The notes under the pieces are model-generated. The model was not told where the DNA came from. It did not search any database and saw only the letters and a list, made by a program, of their open reading frames with translations. This document shows positions 50,796 to 59,210 of a DNA stretch of 64,000 nt, piece after piece. The stretch is from Spirochaeta thermophila DSM 6192 (GTDB taxonomy: Bacteria; Spirochaetota; Spirochaetia; Winmispirales; Winmispiraceae), in the NCBI RefSeq assembly GCF_000147075.1, contig NC_014484.1, forward strand, positions 1,629,501 through 1,693,500, given 5' to 3'. A program made the translations under genes and the position numbers. Position 1 is the first letter of the stretch. Every line of letters starts with the position of its first letter.

Positions 50796-52709
50796 CTACT
50801 CACCTATACGCATCACCACGAGGCCGCCGTCATAATCTGCGGGAGAGCCATCCGCCACATAGACATAACGGCCCTCCACCGCCACTCCCCTCGCCCAGCT
50901 ATCCGTATCCTCACGTCCCCTCACCTCAGGAACGGCGGGATCACTCACATCCACCACAACGAGTCCCTCATTCTCGGCCGCGACACAGACGTAAGGTCCG
51001 ATCAGAGCCACATCCTGCGCATTTCCATCCGTACTCACCCGTCCCTTCACCGCAGGCGAAACAGGATCGCTCACATCCACCACCACAAGACCCTCGGGAC
51101 CGGCGGCCACATAGACATGGTCTTCATCCGCTGCAAGAGCAGCTATGGGCAGATTCTCAAGTATCTCCACCTTTTTAGGGGGCGCAGGAGAGAGGGGATC
51201 ACTCACATCCACCACAAGGAGTTCGTTCCCATCACCCACGTAAACATACCTTCCAGTCCCGGTCACTCCTCTCGCTCCTTTTTTCGCAGGAATCAGGGCC
51301 TTCACCTCGGGATGAGCAGGGTCACCGACATCGACCACGAGGGCCCCGGTAGCCCAATCCGCCACATAGACATACTCCCCAACCACCGCAACCCCCTCCG
51401 CATAGCAGGAAAGTCGTCCCCTCACCTCAGGTGCAGTCGGGATTGTCATATCCACCACGACGAGTCCCTCCGGACCGTCCGCAATGTACGCATACCCCCC
51501 ATGGAGAGCCACCCCATAGCCCCGGCCGTCTGTATCCACCTGAGCCACCAGCCGGGGATGAGAGCGATCGCTCACATCCACCACGAGAAGACGACCGGCA
51601 TCATCGACCACACAGGCATACCCTTCCGCCACGTCGACGCCTGTGGGACTCCCCACTGTATCCACCTTCCCGACCACCTGAGGCACACCGGGGCTCCCCA
51701 CATCCACCACGAAAAGGCCGGTAGACCACTCTGCCGCGTAGAGATACCCCTCTGAGACGACAAGTCCCTCCACTCGATATCCTCCTGCTTCCACTTCTCC
51801 CACCACCTCAGGGGCGGCAGGATCACTCACATCCACCACGAGGATATTCCCGCTGCTATAGCCATAGACATACTGTCCGGCCAGTCCCACCGCGCGGATA
51901 CCTCTCAATTGATCCATCCGTGCTTCAACCTGTGGGTTCCCGGGATCACTCACATCGACCACGAGAAGACCCGCGGACCAATCCGCCACGTAGAGATGCG
52001 TGTCCCCTGCGGCGAGTCCTTCCACATCTCCACTCGCCTCCAATGTTCCCTTTACTTGGAGCTCTGAAGGGTCACTCACATCCACCACGAATACAGTGGA
52101 CTCATACCCAGTGTGTACATAGGCGTAGTCGCCGGCCACCACTACTCCACTCCCACGGCCGACGTTCTCCACCCGTGAGACCACCCGAGGGGCAGCAGGA
52201 TCACCCACGTCCACCACCACGAACCCTTCGGAACCAGCCGTCACATAGGCGTACCCCCCGCTCACGTCCACCCCTGTCATATAACCGGTTGTCTCCACAT
52301 GCCCCACCGGCCGAGGGGACACAGGATCGGTCACATCCACCACCAGAAGCCCGCCCTCACCAGCCGCCACATAGGCGTATCCCCCACTCACGTCCACCTC
52401 GTTCGCAAAGCCTCCTGTACCTAGATGTCCTACCACCTGGGGAGTGGTAGGGTCGCTCACATCCACGACCATGAACCCAGCCGATCCAGCCGCCACATAG
52501 GCATAGGCTTCCTCTACTGCAACCCCGTACGGACGAGCACCTGTAGAGACCCATCCCATCTTTTCCACCGGCACCGGCGGCATGGGAGTCTCGGCATCCT
52601 CGGAGAACGAACAGCCGAGAGAAAGTCCCACGAAGAGAAGGCCCAGGCCTACCACCAGAAACCTCTTCACCGCGACACACTTCCCGGCGAAGAGTACTCC
52701 TTCTACCAT
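50796..52709 (-). CDS. LVIVD-repeat beta-propeller lipoprotein
   Basis: A roughly 637-residue surface lipoprotein. After a signal peptide ending in LSLGC, it is built of about 13 repeats of 43 residues, each with a core like GGLLVVDVSDP and a partner like GGYAYVAAG. This LVIVD pattern folds as a beta-propeller and serves in binding or adhesion. The last repeat is degenerate (GGLVVMRIGE). The start is uncertain: ATG 52709 has no good ribosome site; GTG 52670 begins the signal peptide more closely (KRFLVVGLGLLFVGL). The gene stands alone and its stop is 10 bases from the pseudogene fragment. Confidence 0.85.
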   Translation of the reverse strand: MVEGVLFAGKCVAVKRFLVVGLGLLFVGLSLGCSFSEDAETPMPPVPVEKMGWVSTGARPYGVAVEEAYAYVAAGSAGFMVVDVSDPTTPQVVGHLGTGGFANEVDVSGGYAYVAAGEGGLLVVDVTDPVSPRPVGHVETTGYMTGVDVSGGYAYVTAGSEGFVVVDVGDPAAPRVVSRVENVGRGSGVVVAGDYAYVHTGYESTVFVVDVSDPSELQVKGTLEASGDVEGLAAGDTHLYVADWSAGLLVVDVSDPGNPQVEARMDQLRGIRAVGLAGQYVYGYSSGNILVVDVSDPAAPEVVGEVEAGGYRVEGLVVSEGYLYAAEWSTGLFVVDVGSPGVPQVVGKVDTVGSPTGVDVAEGYACVVDDAGRLLVVDVSDRSHPRLVAQVDTDGRGYGVALHGGYAYIADGPEGLVVVDMTIPTAPEVRGRLSCYAEGVAVVGEYVYVADWATGALVVDVGDPAHPEVKALIPAKKGARGVTGTGRYVYVGDGNELLVVDVSDPLSPAPPKKVEILENLPIAALAADEDHVYVAAGPEGLVVVDVSDPVSPAVKGRVSTDGNAQDVALIGPYVCVAAENEGLVVVDVSDPAVPEVRGREDTDSWARGVAVEGRYVYVADGSPADYDGGLVVMRIGE

Positions 52710-52898
52710 AACAGTAACAATATACCCCTGTGGCCTCACCTCATCCAGAGACACGGTCACATCATGACAGTCACTCGATGATCAGGTCATGAACATGCGC
52801 GAGCCCACCTGCAGGTGCGTAGGATCCAGCGGAGGAAGAGGAATACGTGCGACAACAGAAGCTCGCACAGGTCGAAGCGCGGAACCGACCCGAAGTCC

Positions 52899-52927
52899 TT
52901 GTGGGACACAGAGAACCGCACTATACT
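52899..52927 (+). promoter_or_regulatory. Promoter of small lipoprotein gene
   Basis: -35 TTGTGG (52899-52904), 17-bp spacer, -10 TATACT (52922-52927). The leader to the gene at 53072 is about 135 bases with no obvious structure. Confidence 0.6.
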
Positions 52928-53071
52928 GTATGGGGGCTTGAGAGGCATCACAGTCCGGCACCCTGGACCATCGGAATCTCGTGCTCCGGCCAAGGAGAGA
53001 ACGGGAATGCGGTCACCATGGACGAGGAAAGGTGCCTCCGGCGGAAAAGGAGCAGAAAGGGGGAGGATACG

Positions 53072-53533
53072 ATGAAACATCTCCCCAACGTCCTCCTGGC
53101 AAGCATAGTGGTGGGCTGTTCGTTGTGTATCACCTGTATCACCGGTCCCCATGGCGAAGAGGAGTGGGTGGTGGAACGGGTGGAGTATTCCACACAATAC
53201 GACAGGTTGGAAATCATACTCGCAAACGTCGAGGACATAAGTTCGTACGACTACTTCGAAGACGCGGGAGCGGCCAACCGATTCGATTTCTACGATGCCT
53301 TCTCATTCAGCGACGGTAAGTTGCGGATACAGGGCCCTCCGGACTTATACGCTGACCGCCTCGTATTTTTCGACATAGATCCTCCTCTGGATCAGACGAC
53401 CGACGAAGGAATCAGTCTCATCTTCCATTCCGAGGTCACGTTCTACAAAGCAGAAGTATACGAATTCCACATCGACATGGCAGCCGAATGTCACTTCAAG
53501 GACCAGGCGGTACCCATAACGTTCGTCCCCTGA
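53072..53533 (+). CDS. Small lipoprotein, unknown family
   Basis: A 153-residue protein with a signal peptide (MKHLPNVLLASIVVGCSLCI) and Cys at residues about 16, 19 and 22, one of which is the likely lipid anchor. The mature part is acidic and beta-rich (RVEYSTQYDRLEIILANVED; YDAFSFSDGKLRIQGPPDLY) and resembles nothing I can name. GGGAGGATACG precedes ATG 53072; the frame is open to 52847 but that part reads as non-coding. Neighbours do not suggest a role. Confidence 0.65.
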   Translation: MKHLPNVLLASIVVGCSLCITCITGPHGEEEWVVERVEYSTQYDRLEIILANVEDISSYDYFEDAGAANRFDFYDAFSFSDGKLRIQGPPDLYADRLVFFDIDPPLDQTTDEGISLIFHSEVTFYKAEVYEFHIDMAAECHFKDQAVPITFVP

Positions 53534-53676
53534 TCCAGGCCTCGTGAGAACCGAGTCCTCCATATCCGAGGCCCATGTGAAAGGTCACGTCTTCACTGCA
53601 TCTCGTACAGCGCTACTCTAGTAATGAACCGATAACACCTCCTCTTCTGTGTACCGAGAGGTCTGAACGCGATGCC

Positions 53677-53760
53677 ATCTCATGATGAGATCCTATCGAG
53701 CGACTTGACAGGACGGGAAAACAGTGATACAATATTTTTGATTGACTAGTAAATCAAAAA
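53677..53760 (+). promoter_or_regulatory. tetR promoter with two palindromes
   Basis: -35 TTGACA (53705-53710), 17-bp spacer, -10 TACAAT (53728-53733). A 26-bp near-perfect palindrome centred on CTAG (arms TTTTTGATTGA and TAAATCAAAAA; 53735-53760) lies just after the -10, an ideal TetR operator. A second palindrome, ATCTCATGATGAGAT (53677-53691), lies upstream of the -35. Confidence 0.85.
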
Positions 53761-53770
53761 AGGAAGTCAC

Positions 53771-54427
53771 ATGTCACCACGAGATCGGGAAGAAAATACA
53801 AGGATCCGGGATGAGCGAAGGGAACAGATACTCTCCGGCGCACTGGAGGTCTTCATCCAAAAGGGCTACACGGCGACAAAGATCCATGAGATCGCTGCAG
53901 TCGCCGGTATCAGCCACGGACTGGTCTACCACTACTTCAGATCGAAAGAAGAGATCTATGCAGAACTGGTCGGCCGTCTCGTGAGGAGCACGGAAGCAAC
54001 CGCCCGAGTCGCACACGAATCCGGGGATCCGCGGTCCACGCTCCTTCGTGTACTGGATCTCATGCTTCAGGGGATGGAGAAGGAACCGGCCTACTACATC
54101 CTGGCCGCTCAGATCATGCTGATGGCGGAGGCCCTCCCCTCCCAAGCAAATGACATATTCAGGAGCGGCATGGAGAGCGCCCGTGCCGTTGCCGCGGTGA
54201 TCGCCGAAGGTCAGAGAACAGGCTGTTTCCGCGAAGGAGACCCCCTCCAGCACTTCGTCCTTCTCTATTCGGCGATCACCGGGCTCGCCATTACCCGGAA
54301 CACGAGCCTCAAGATGGGAGGGGAACCGGTGACGGTGGACGCGGCCACCCTCCTGAGACTCATCGAATCCCGTCGGAGTACGGAGGAGCCACGCACCGAG
54401 CGTTCCTTGGAGCAGACTCCCGAGTGA
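53771..54427 (+). CDS. TetR-family repressor
   Basis: A 218-residue regulator: N-terminal helix-turn-helix (GALEVFIQKGYTATKIHEIA, AAVAGISHGLVYHYFRSKEE) and an all-helical ligand domain. It heads an operon with a membrane transporter-like gene and an FAD oxidoreductase; the palindrome over its own start site implies autorepression. The ligand is unknown. GGAAG lies before the ATG. Confidence 0.93.
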   Translation: MSPRDREENTRIRDERREQILSGALEVFIQKGYTATKIHEIAAVAGISHGLVYHYFRSKEEIYAELVGRLVRSTEATARVAHESGDPRSTLLRVLDLMLQGMEKEPAYYILAAQIMLMAEALPSQANDIFRSGMESARAVAAVIAEGQRTGCFREGDPLQHFVLLYSAITGLAITRNTSLKMGGEPVTVDAATLLRLIESRRSTEEPRTERSLEQTPE

Positions 54428-54477
54428 GTATCTTCTCCAGGAATCGTCACATCACACGAGAAAGAAAGGAGTGTGCT

Positions 54478-55377
54478 ATGCCCACCTACCTTCTCGGCAT
54501 CCTCTCGGCACTCGCAGCAGGAGTCGCTTTCAATCTCGGCCTCGTCCTCCAGAAGGTGGCCGTGGCCCGCGTGCCCAAGGAGACCCCCCACCTCATGCGT
54601 CACGTGGTACAAAGCCCTCTCTGGCTCGTGGGATTCGGTCTCCAGTTCCTCTTCGGCACCCCTCTCAACATGCTCGCCCTGGGGCACCTCGGACCTGCCA
54701 TCGTACCGGGGCTGATGAGCATGGGACTCATCGTCCTGGCCCTGGCAGGCATGCTCATCGCCCGGGAATCCGTCCGGCTCGAAGATGTAGCGGGGATCAT
54801 CCTGGTGATGATCGCGGTCACCCTCTTCGGTCTCAGCGGACTCACGGTGGACATGAAGGGGGTCGACCTGCGCGATCCGGTTCTGTTCATGAGATTCATC
54901 ATCTTCACCACGGCGGTCGCATCCCTTTCCATACTCTGTCACACGCTCAAAGGGAGTATGAAGAGGCACGAAGGGATCCTGCACATTCTCAATGCCGGGC
55001 TCCTCTATGTGCAATCGAACCTCTGGCTCGCCTTCCTCATGGGACATCTCATGCGGTGGAGTTCGGGTAGCCTCAGCCATTCCGAGCTCACCTTCATGGG
55101 ACTGGCCTCTCTGGTGATCTTCACGGCAAGCATCTTCGGGATCGCCGAAACCCAGCGGGCTTTCCGATCAGGGGATGCGGTAAGGCTGGTTCCGATCCAG
55201 AATCTTCCCCAGCAGGTCCTCCCTCTTGTGAGCTACTTTACAGTGTTCGCCCTTTCACCGCCGAGGCCGTCGTCCCTCCCCCTTGGGGGTACGGGAGCCC
55301 TTCTCATCATCGTGGGATCGGGTCTCCTCGCACGAAGACAGATGGAACTTCAATCGATCGAAGGAGGAACGACATGA
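54478..55377 (+). CDS. DMT-superfamily membrane protein (NIPA-like)
   Basis: A 299-residue membrane protein with about nine helices. The first segment LAAGVAFNLGLVLQKVAVAR and the block LGHLGPAIVPGLMSMGLIVL fit the NIPA/DMT group, whose members include magnesium transporters and other small-molecule carriers. AAGGAG precedes ATG 54478. Its stop overlaps the oxidoreductase start (ATGA). Controlled by TetR; the substrate is not known. Confidence 0.8.
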   Translation: MPTYLLGILSALAAGVAFNLGLVLQKVAVARVPKETPHLMRHVVQSPLWLVGFGLQFLFGTPLNMLALGHLGPAIVPGLMSMGLIVLALAGMLIARESVRLEDVAGIILVMIAVTLFGLSGLTVDMKGVDLRDPVLFMRFIIFTTAVASLSILCHTLKGSMKRHEGILHILNAGLLYVQSNLWLAFLMGHLMRWSSGSLSHSELTFMGLASLVIFTASIFGIAETQRAFRSGDAVRLVPIQNLPQQVLPLVSYFTVFALSPPRPSSLPLGGTGALLIIVGSGLLARRQMELQSIEGGTT

Positions 55378-56855
55378 GAGACACCGATGTCATCGTGATC
55401 GGGGCCGGTATCGGGGGGCTCACCACGGCCGCCTATCTCGCCCGAGCCGGTATGGACGTACATGTCTTCGAACAGCACACCGTTCCCGGAGGATACGTCT
55501 CCTCGTTTCAAAGGAAGGGGTTCACCTTCCCTGGGGGGACCACTTCCCTCTGTTCGAGCGGGATCGTCCTTCCCATCCTGGAGGATCTCGGGCTGCATGA
55601 CCGACTCCGATTCATCAGGGCGGACTACCAGTTGAGCTGGGAAACCTACGATATCCCCCTGCACTCCTCCACACAGGTGTGCGAGGCGTTCTCCCGTGTA
55701 TTTCCTCACGAGCGCCGACACCTCAAACGCTACTTCTCATGGGTGAAGGCGGGAGAGGCGGCATTCAAAGCCATGCACGAGAGCAACGTGATGTTCGGGG
55801 GTGGAAAGGGTGCCCTCCGCACCATGTGTCGCCTGATACTCAAGAATCCCCGCGCCCCATGGGCCATGGCGAAGGCCCATAAGCAGACCAATCACGATCT
55901 CCTCACCAGGTATTTCGCCGATCCAACGCTGAGGAGGCTCCTCGGCATTCTCGGTTACCCCGTGATGGATGGCCTCGTGACCCTGGGCATGTGGTACTCC
56001 TTCTTCCACGACTACCACATGCCCATCGGAGGGATGCAGGTAATCCCCGAGGCATTCGTCTCGTACATCACGGGCCACGGCGGGACGATCCATCTCGGGA
56101 AGGGGGTGAGTCGCATCCTGGTAAAGGACAGGAGGGTCACAGGGGTCCGGCTGGAAGACGGAAGCGAAGTGAGCGCCCGATACGTGGTAACCGCCGCAGA
56201 TATGCGCACTTCCCTCCTGGGATTGCTCGGGGAAGAGCACCTCCCGACGCCTTTCCTCGAGGCGCTGAAGAAGGGTTCCCCTTCGGAGTCGATGTTCGTG
56301 GTATATCTGGGTATCGATCATGACGAAGAGCTCGCATCGAGTCTGAATCGATTCCATGCGAACCATGTCACCTTCGATCCTGGCGAGAGGGAACCGTTTC
56401 ACGTGGTATAGCTCGACAGGGACGACCCCTCCGTGGTTCCAGAAGGATGCCATGCCCTGTGGCTGGGATATTCCAGTCCCTACGAACGGTGGAAAGGGAT
56501 GAGCCGTGAAGCCTATAGAGAGCAAAAGCAGAAGGAAGCCTGGAGGCTCATCAAAGAGGTGGAGGAATTCATACCCGGGCTCAGTGCGCACATAAGGGTG
56601 ATGGAGAGCGCCACCCCTCTCACGTTCGAACGGTATACCGGGAACTGGCGCGGGGCCACCGCGGGATGGAACTGGGATCCATCCCGTAATCCCCGCCTTC
56701 ACCCTTCCAGGGATCTGGGCATAAGAGGGCTCTACTTCGCAGGTCACTGGGCACACTCCCCCGGAGGGGTGCCCACCGCCATGATCACGGCATGGTACGT
56801 CGCTCAGGGGCTTCTGCAAAGGAATACGGGCAAGGGGTACGACACCGCGCCGTGA
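55374..56855 (+). pseudogene. FAD-dependent oxidoreductase (phytoene-desaturase-like) with in-frame TAG
   Basis: One continuous frame of 493 codons interrupted by a single TAG at 56409-56411. The N-terminal FAD motif VIVIGAGIGGLTTAAYLARA and GGYVSSFQRKGFTFPGG identify the carotenoid desaturase/isomerase-like family; after the stop the frame resumes with LDRDDPSVVPEGCHALWLGY and ends with the family C-terminal block GLYFAGHWAHSPGGVPTAMI. Everything else is intact, so the stop is recent, is a sequencing error, or is read through. The alternative is a truncated 345-residue product. It follows the DMT gene with an ATGA overlap and has GGAGG before its start. Confidence 0.85.
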
Positions 56856-56906
56856 CAAGGAGGGCCTCGCTTCGGGGAGAGACTCCTGCTCACGCGTCCT
56901 TCACCT

Positions 56907-56946
56907 GCAAGATCACACGCCAGCTCAGCCGGGCCGGCGTGTCTTG
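56907..56946. other. Bulged stem-loop between convergent genes
   Basis: GCAAG-ATC-ACACGCC, 13-base loop, GGCGTGT-CTTGC: 12 base pairs with a 3-base bulge. No T-run. The remaining 130 or so bases between the oxidoreductase and the methyltransferase genes hold no open frame I can support. Confidence 0.45.
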
Positions 56947-57024
56947 CACGAGGCTCTCACCTCCTGAGCGATGGAACGGGCAACAGTCCACGTGTACGGC
57001 CGAGAAGGGGGAATCGATGGCACA

Positions 57025-57822
57025 TCACTCCTTCACCCCAGTGAGGAATATCCTGTTGAAGCGCAGACGGACCATACCATCCTCTTCAGCCTGCCTCTCG
57101 AAAACCCCCTTCACTATCTCAACGAAGCGCTCGATGTACTCCTGAGTCAGCGCGATATCGTAGTAGGCCTCGTTCAGATACCCTGCTATCGCCCCGGATG
57201 AGAATATCCTGAACACCTCTTGGGGGGTATGCAATGTCACGATGCTCCTGAGCTCCACAAAGGTCACCTTGAATCCACAATCCTCGAAAAAGGATCTGTA
57301 CTCTTCAGCCGTTTCGAGGAAGAACCACGGGTTCCTGAAGCGGGAGAAGATCCTCTTGGTTCGATCGTCTCTCATCACCATTTCGATCGCCTGGAGGAAA
57401 TTAGGGCAATAGACGTTCCTCGCCGGAGCCTGGATGCCGATCCTGCCGTCCCTTCTCAGCGCCCGATGACAGTTCCGTATCGCCTTTTCGGGGTCCTCGA
57501 ACCACTGGAACGAGGAATTGGCGAAGATCACATCGAATTCCTCCTGGTACTCCATCTCCTCCGCGCCCCTGAGTTCGAAACTCACATCGAGTCCCTCGAC
57601 CCCTTTCCTGGCCTCCTCTATCATCCCCGGAGAGGGATCGATCCCCACGACCTTACCGCGCGTCAACCCCCTGATCCTCTTCGTGATGCCTCCTGTACCG
57701 CACCCCACATCCAGGACATCCTCACTGCCCTTTATCCCCAACAGATCCAGCAGGACATCCGAAGCTGCACGCTGAACAGAAGCCGCCCGTTCATATGTTC
57801 CTGAGATCCGGGAGAAATCCAT
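57025..57822 (-). CDS. Class I SAM-dependent methyltransferase
   Basis: A 265-residue enzyme: SAM motif VLDVGCGTGGITKRI, acidic loop GIDPSPGMIEEAR, then EEFDVIFANSSFQWF, a block shared with BioC and trans-aconitate methyltransferase (Tam). The C-terminal half (NPWFFLETAEEYRSFFEDCG) is variable in this family and sets the acceptor, which cannot be inferred. GGAGGGGG precedes the ATG. Third gene of a minus-strand set with two membrane proteins. Confidence 0.85.
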   Translation of the reverse strand: MDFSRISGTYERAASVQRAASDVLLDLLGIKGSEDVLDVGCGTGGITKRIRGLTRGKVVGIDPSPGMIEEARKGVEGLDVSFELRGAEEMEYQEEFDVIFANSSFQWFEDPEKAIRNCHRALRRDGRIGIQAPARNVYCPNFLQAIEMVMRDDRTKRIFSRFRNPWFFLETAEEYRSFFEDCGFKVTFVELRSIVTLHTPQEVFRIFSSGAIAGYLNEAYYDIALTQEYIERFVEIVKGVFERQAEEDGMVRLRFNRIFLTGVKE

Positions 57823-57858
57823 TACCCCCTCCGCCGCTCGAGAAGAGGGGAGTCCGCC

Positions 57859-58524
57859 TCACGCTTCAGCCAAACGCACACGGCGGTCCTCCTCCGAGAA
57901 CCTGAAGAAGGTCATACCGATGACACAGAGCCCCACGCTCTTCACCCCCATCGAAAGGAGGAATACTATCGTGAGCTCCATCGGGAATACGTACATCGTG
58001 GCGATCTTGGAAGCCATGCCCACTACCATGGAGACGATGATCGCAATACTCGCCCTGAAACCCATCCCATCTCCGATCCTGTGAAAGAAGAGGGCCATCT
58101 GGGAGGATATGATCACGCCCGCTGTTATCCCTGCGAAAAGAGCAGAGATTCCCAGGAGCATACCAGACACCTCCGGGCTCAGAACATGATCGGCCCCCTT
58201 GTTCATGGAAAGGGCGAAATTGATATCGGAAAAGGCCCAGAAGCATCTTTCCACGGCGTAGAGCACAAAGGAGGCGGACAGGAACCGTGCCGGCTTCTCC
58301 CCGAACCTTTCCCACGCTCCGGTGAATCAGATGCCCACAAAGAGTATCGAGACGATCAGAACGGGCTCCCCCACGCTTCCTATCACCAGATAGATGTCGG
58401 AAGGGACGACGAGTCTGCCCTGATACAGGCTCACAAAGCCATGCAGATCCGCCACGAACTGGGCGAACACACCGAGGATAATGCAGCCCATTCCACCAAT
58501 CCGGGATTTTGCATCGGTACTCAT
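57859..58524 (-). pseudogene. Multi-pass membrane protein with in-frame TGA
   Basis: One frame of 221 codons, with a TGA at 58327-58329 where a Trp (TGG) would fit: VSILFVGI, stop, FTGAWERFGEKPARFLSASF. The frame carries about six hydrophobic helices on both sides of the stop (GCIILGVFAQFVADLHGFVS before, LLGISALFAGITAGVIISSQ after). Start 58524 has GGAGG 8 bases upstream. It may be a membrane component of an uncharacterised transport or biosynthesis set. Like the FAD oxidoreductase across the gap, it is broken by a single stop. Confidence 0.75.
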
Positions 58525-58543
58525 TCCCGCATCCTCCACGCCG

Positions 58544-59089
58544 TCACGCGGCATTCAAGATGCCGAGACTGGACAACACTCCCATTACACTCATCAACAG
58601 GATAAAGGCGACAAGCACAATAGAGAGCACGGCCCAGAGCCTCCGGGGTCTTCTGTACCACGCACAGAGGAGATAGGAAAAGCCGAAGGAGTATACGACT
58701 GCCTCCGGTATTGCAAGAAGATGGTACGGGATGGGGAATTTCGTGTAGATGAACCCTTCAAACGATCCCACGGTAGGACCTATCGTCGAGACGAACGAGA
58801 GTCCCAGCACGAGAAGCCACAATGTGAGCCAGCCGTATGAGGCCTCGAGGAAGACCTTCCTGAATGGATAGAGGATGCAGGCAAGGAGTATCCCCCTGAA
58901 GACCTGCAACGCAGGACCAGCTGCCACCCAGGGGGAGTCCACCGGCCTCATGAATACGGAGAGCATCTCCCCGGCAAAGAGTTCCTTGTAGTTCATGAAT
59001 ACAAGCGCAAGTATTCCCGCAATGAAATATACGATGGTATGAATGGACACCACTCGCCACAAAAAAGTGCGAAAGGTATGCTCTTCCAT
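58544..59089 (-). CDS. Multi-pass membrane protein, unknown family
   Basis: A 181-residue protein with five hydrophobic segments (first IHTIVYFIAGILALVFMNYK, last LWAVLSIVLVAFILLMSVMG). AAGGAGG lies 7 bases before the start. It overlaps nothing and leads the set membrane protein, broken membrane protein, methyltransferase. I do not recognise a family. Confidence 0.7.
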   Translation of the reverse strand: MEEHTFRTFLWRVVSIHTIVYFIAGILALVFMNYKELFAGEMLSVFMRPVDSPWVAAGPALQVFRGILLACILYPFRKVFLEASYGWLTLWLLVLGLSFVSTIGPTVGSFEGFIYTKFPIPYHLLAIPEAVVYSFGFSYLLCAWYRRPRRLWAVLSIVLVAFILLMSVMGVLSSLGILNAA

Positions 59090-59210
59090 ATAAAAACCTC
59101 CTTCTATACTATTCTTTTCATATCTTCTGAAACAGGTTTCTGCAGCTCGAAGGTGCGGGATAGCCGATAGAAATCATCATACCACATCACTCGAAAAGAT
59201 GCAAAGAAAT

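Noticed and set aside
52806-52817. Palindrome CACCTGCAGGTG upstream of the small lipoprotein gene
   Set aside because: A lone 12-bp palindrome about 90 bases from the promoter with no second copy; too weak to call an operator.
58327-58329. Selenocysteine reading of the TGA
   Set aside because: The position lies at a membrane helix with no redox motif, and I see no hairpin of SECIS type directly after it; loss of function by a single mutation is simpler.
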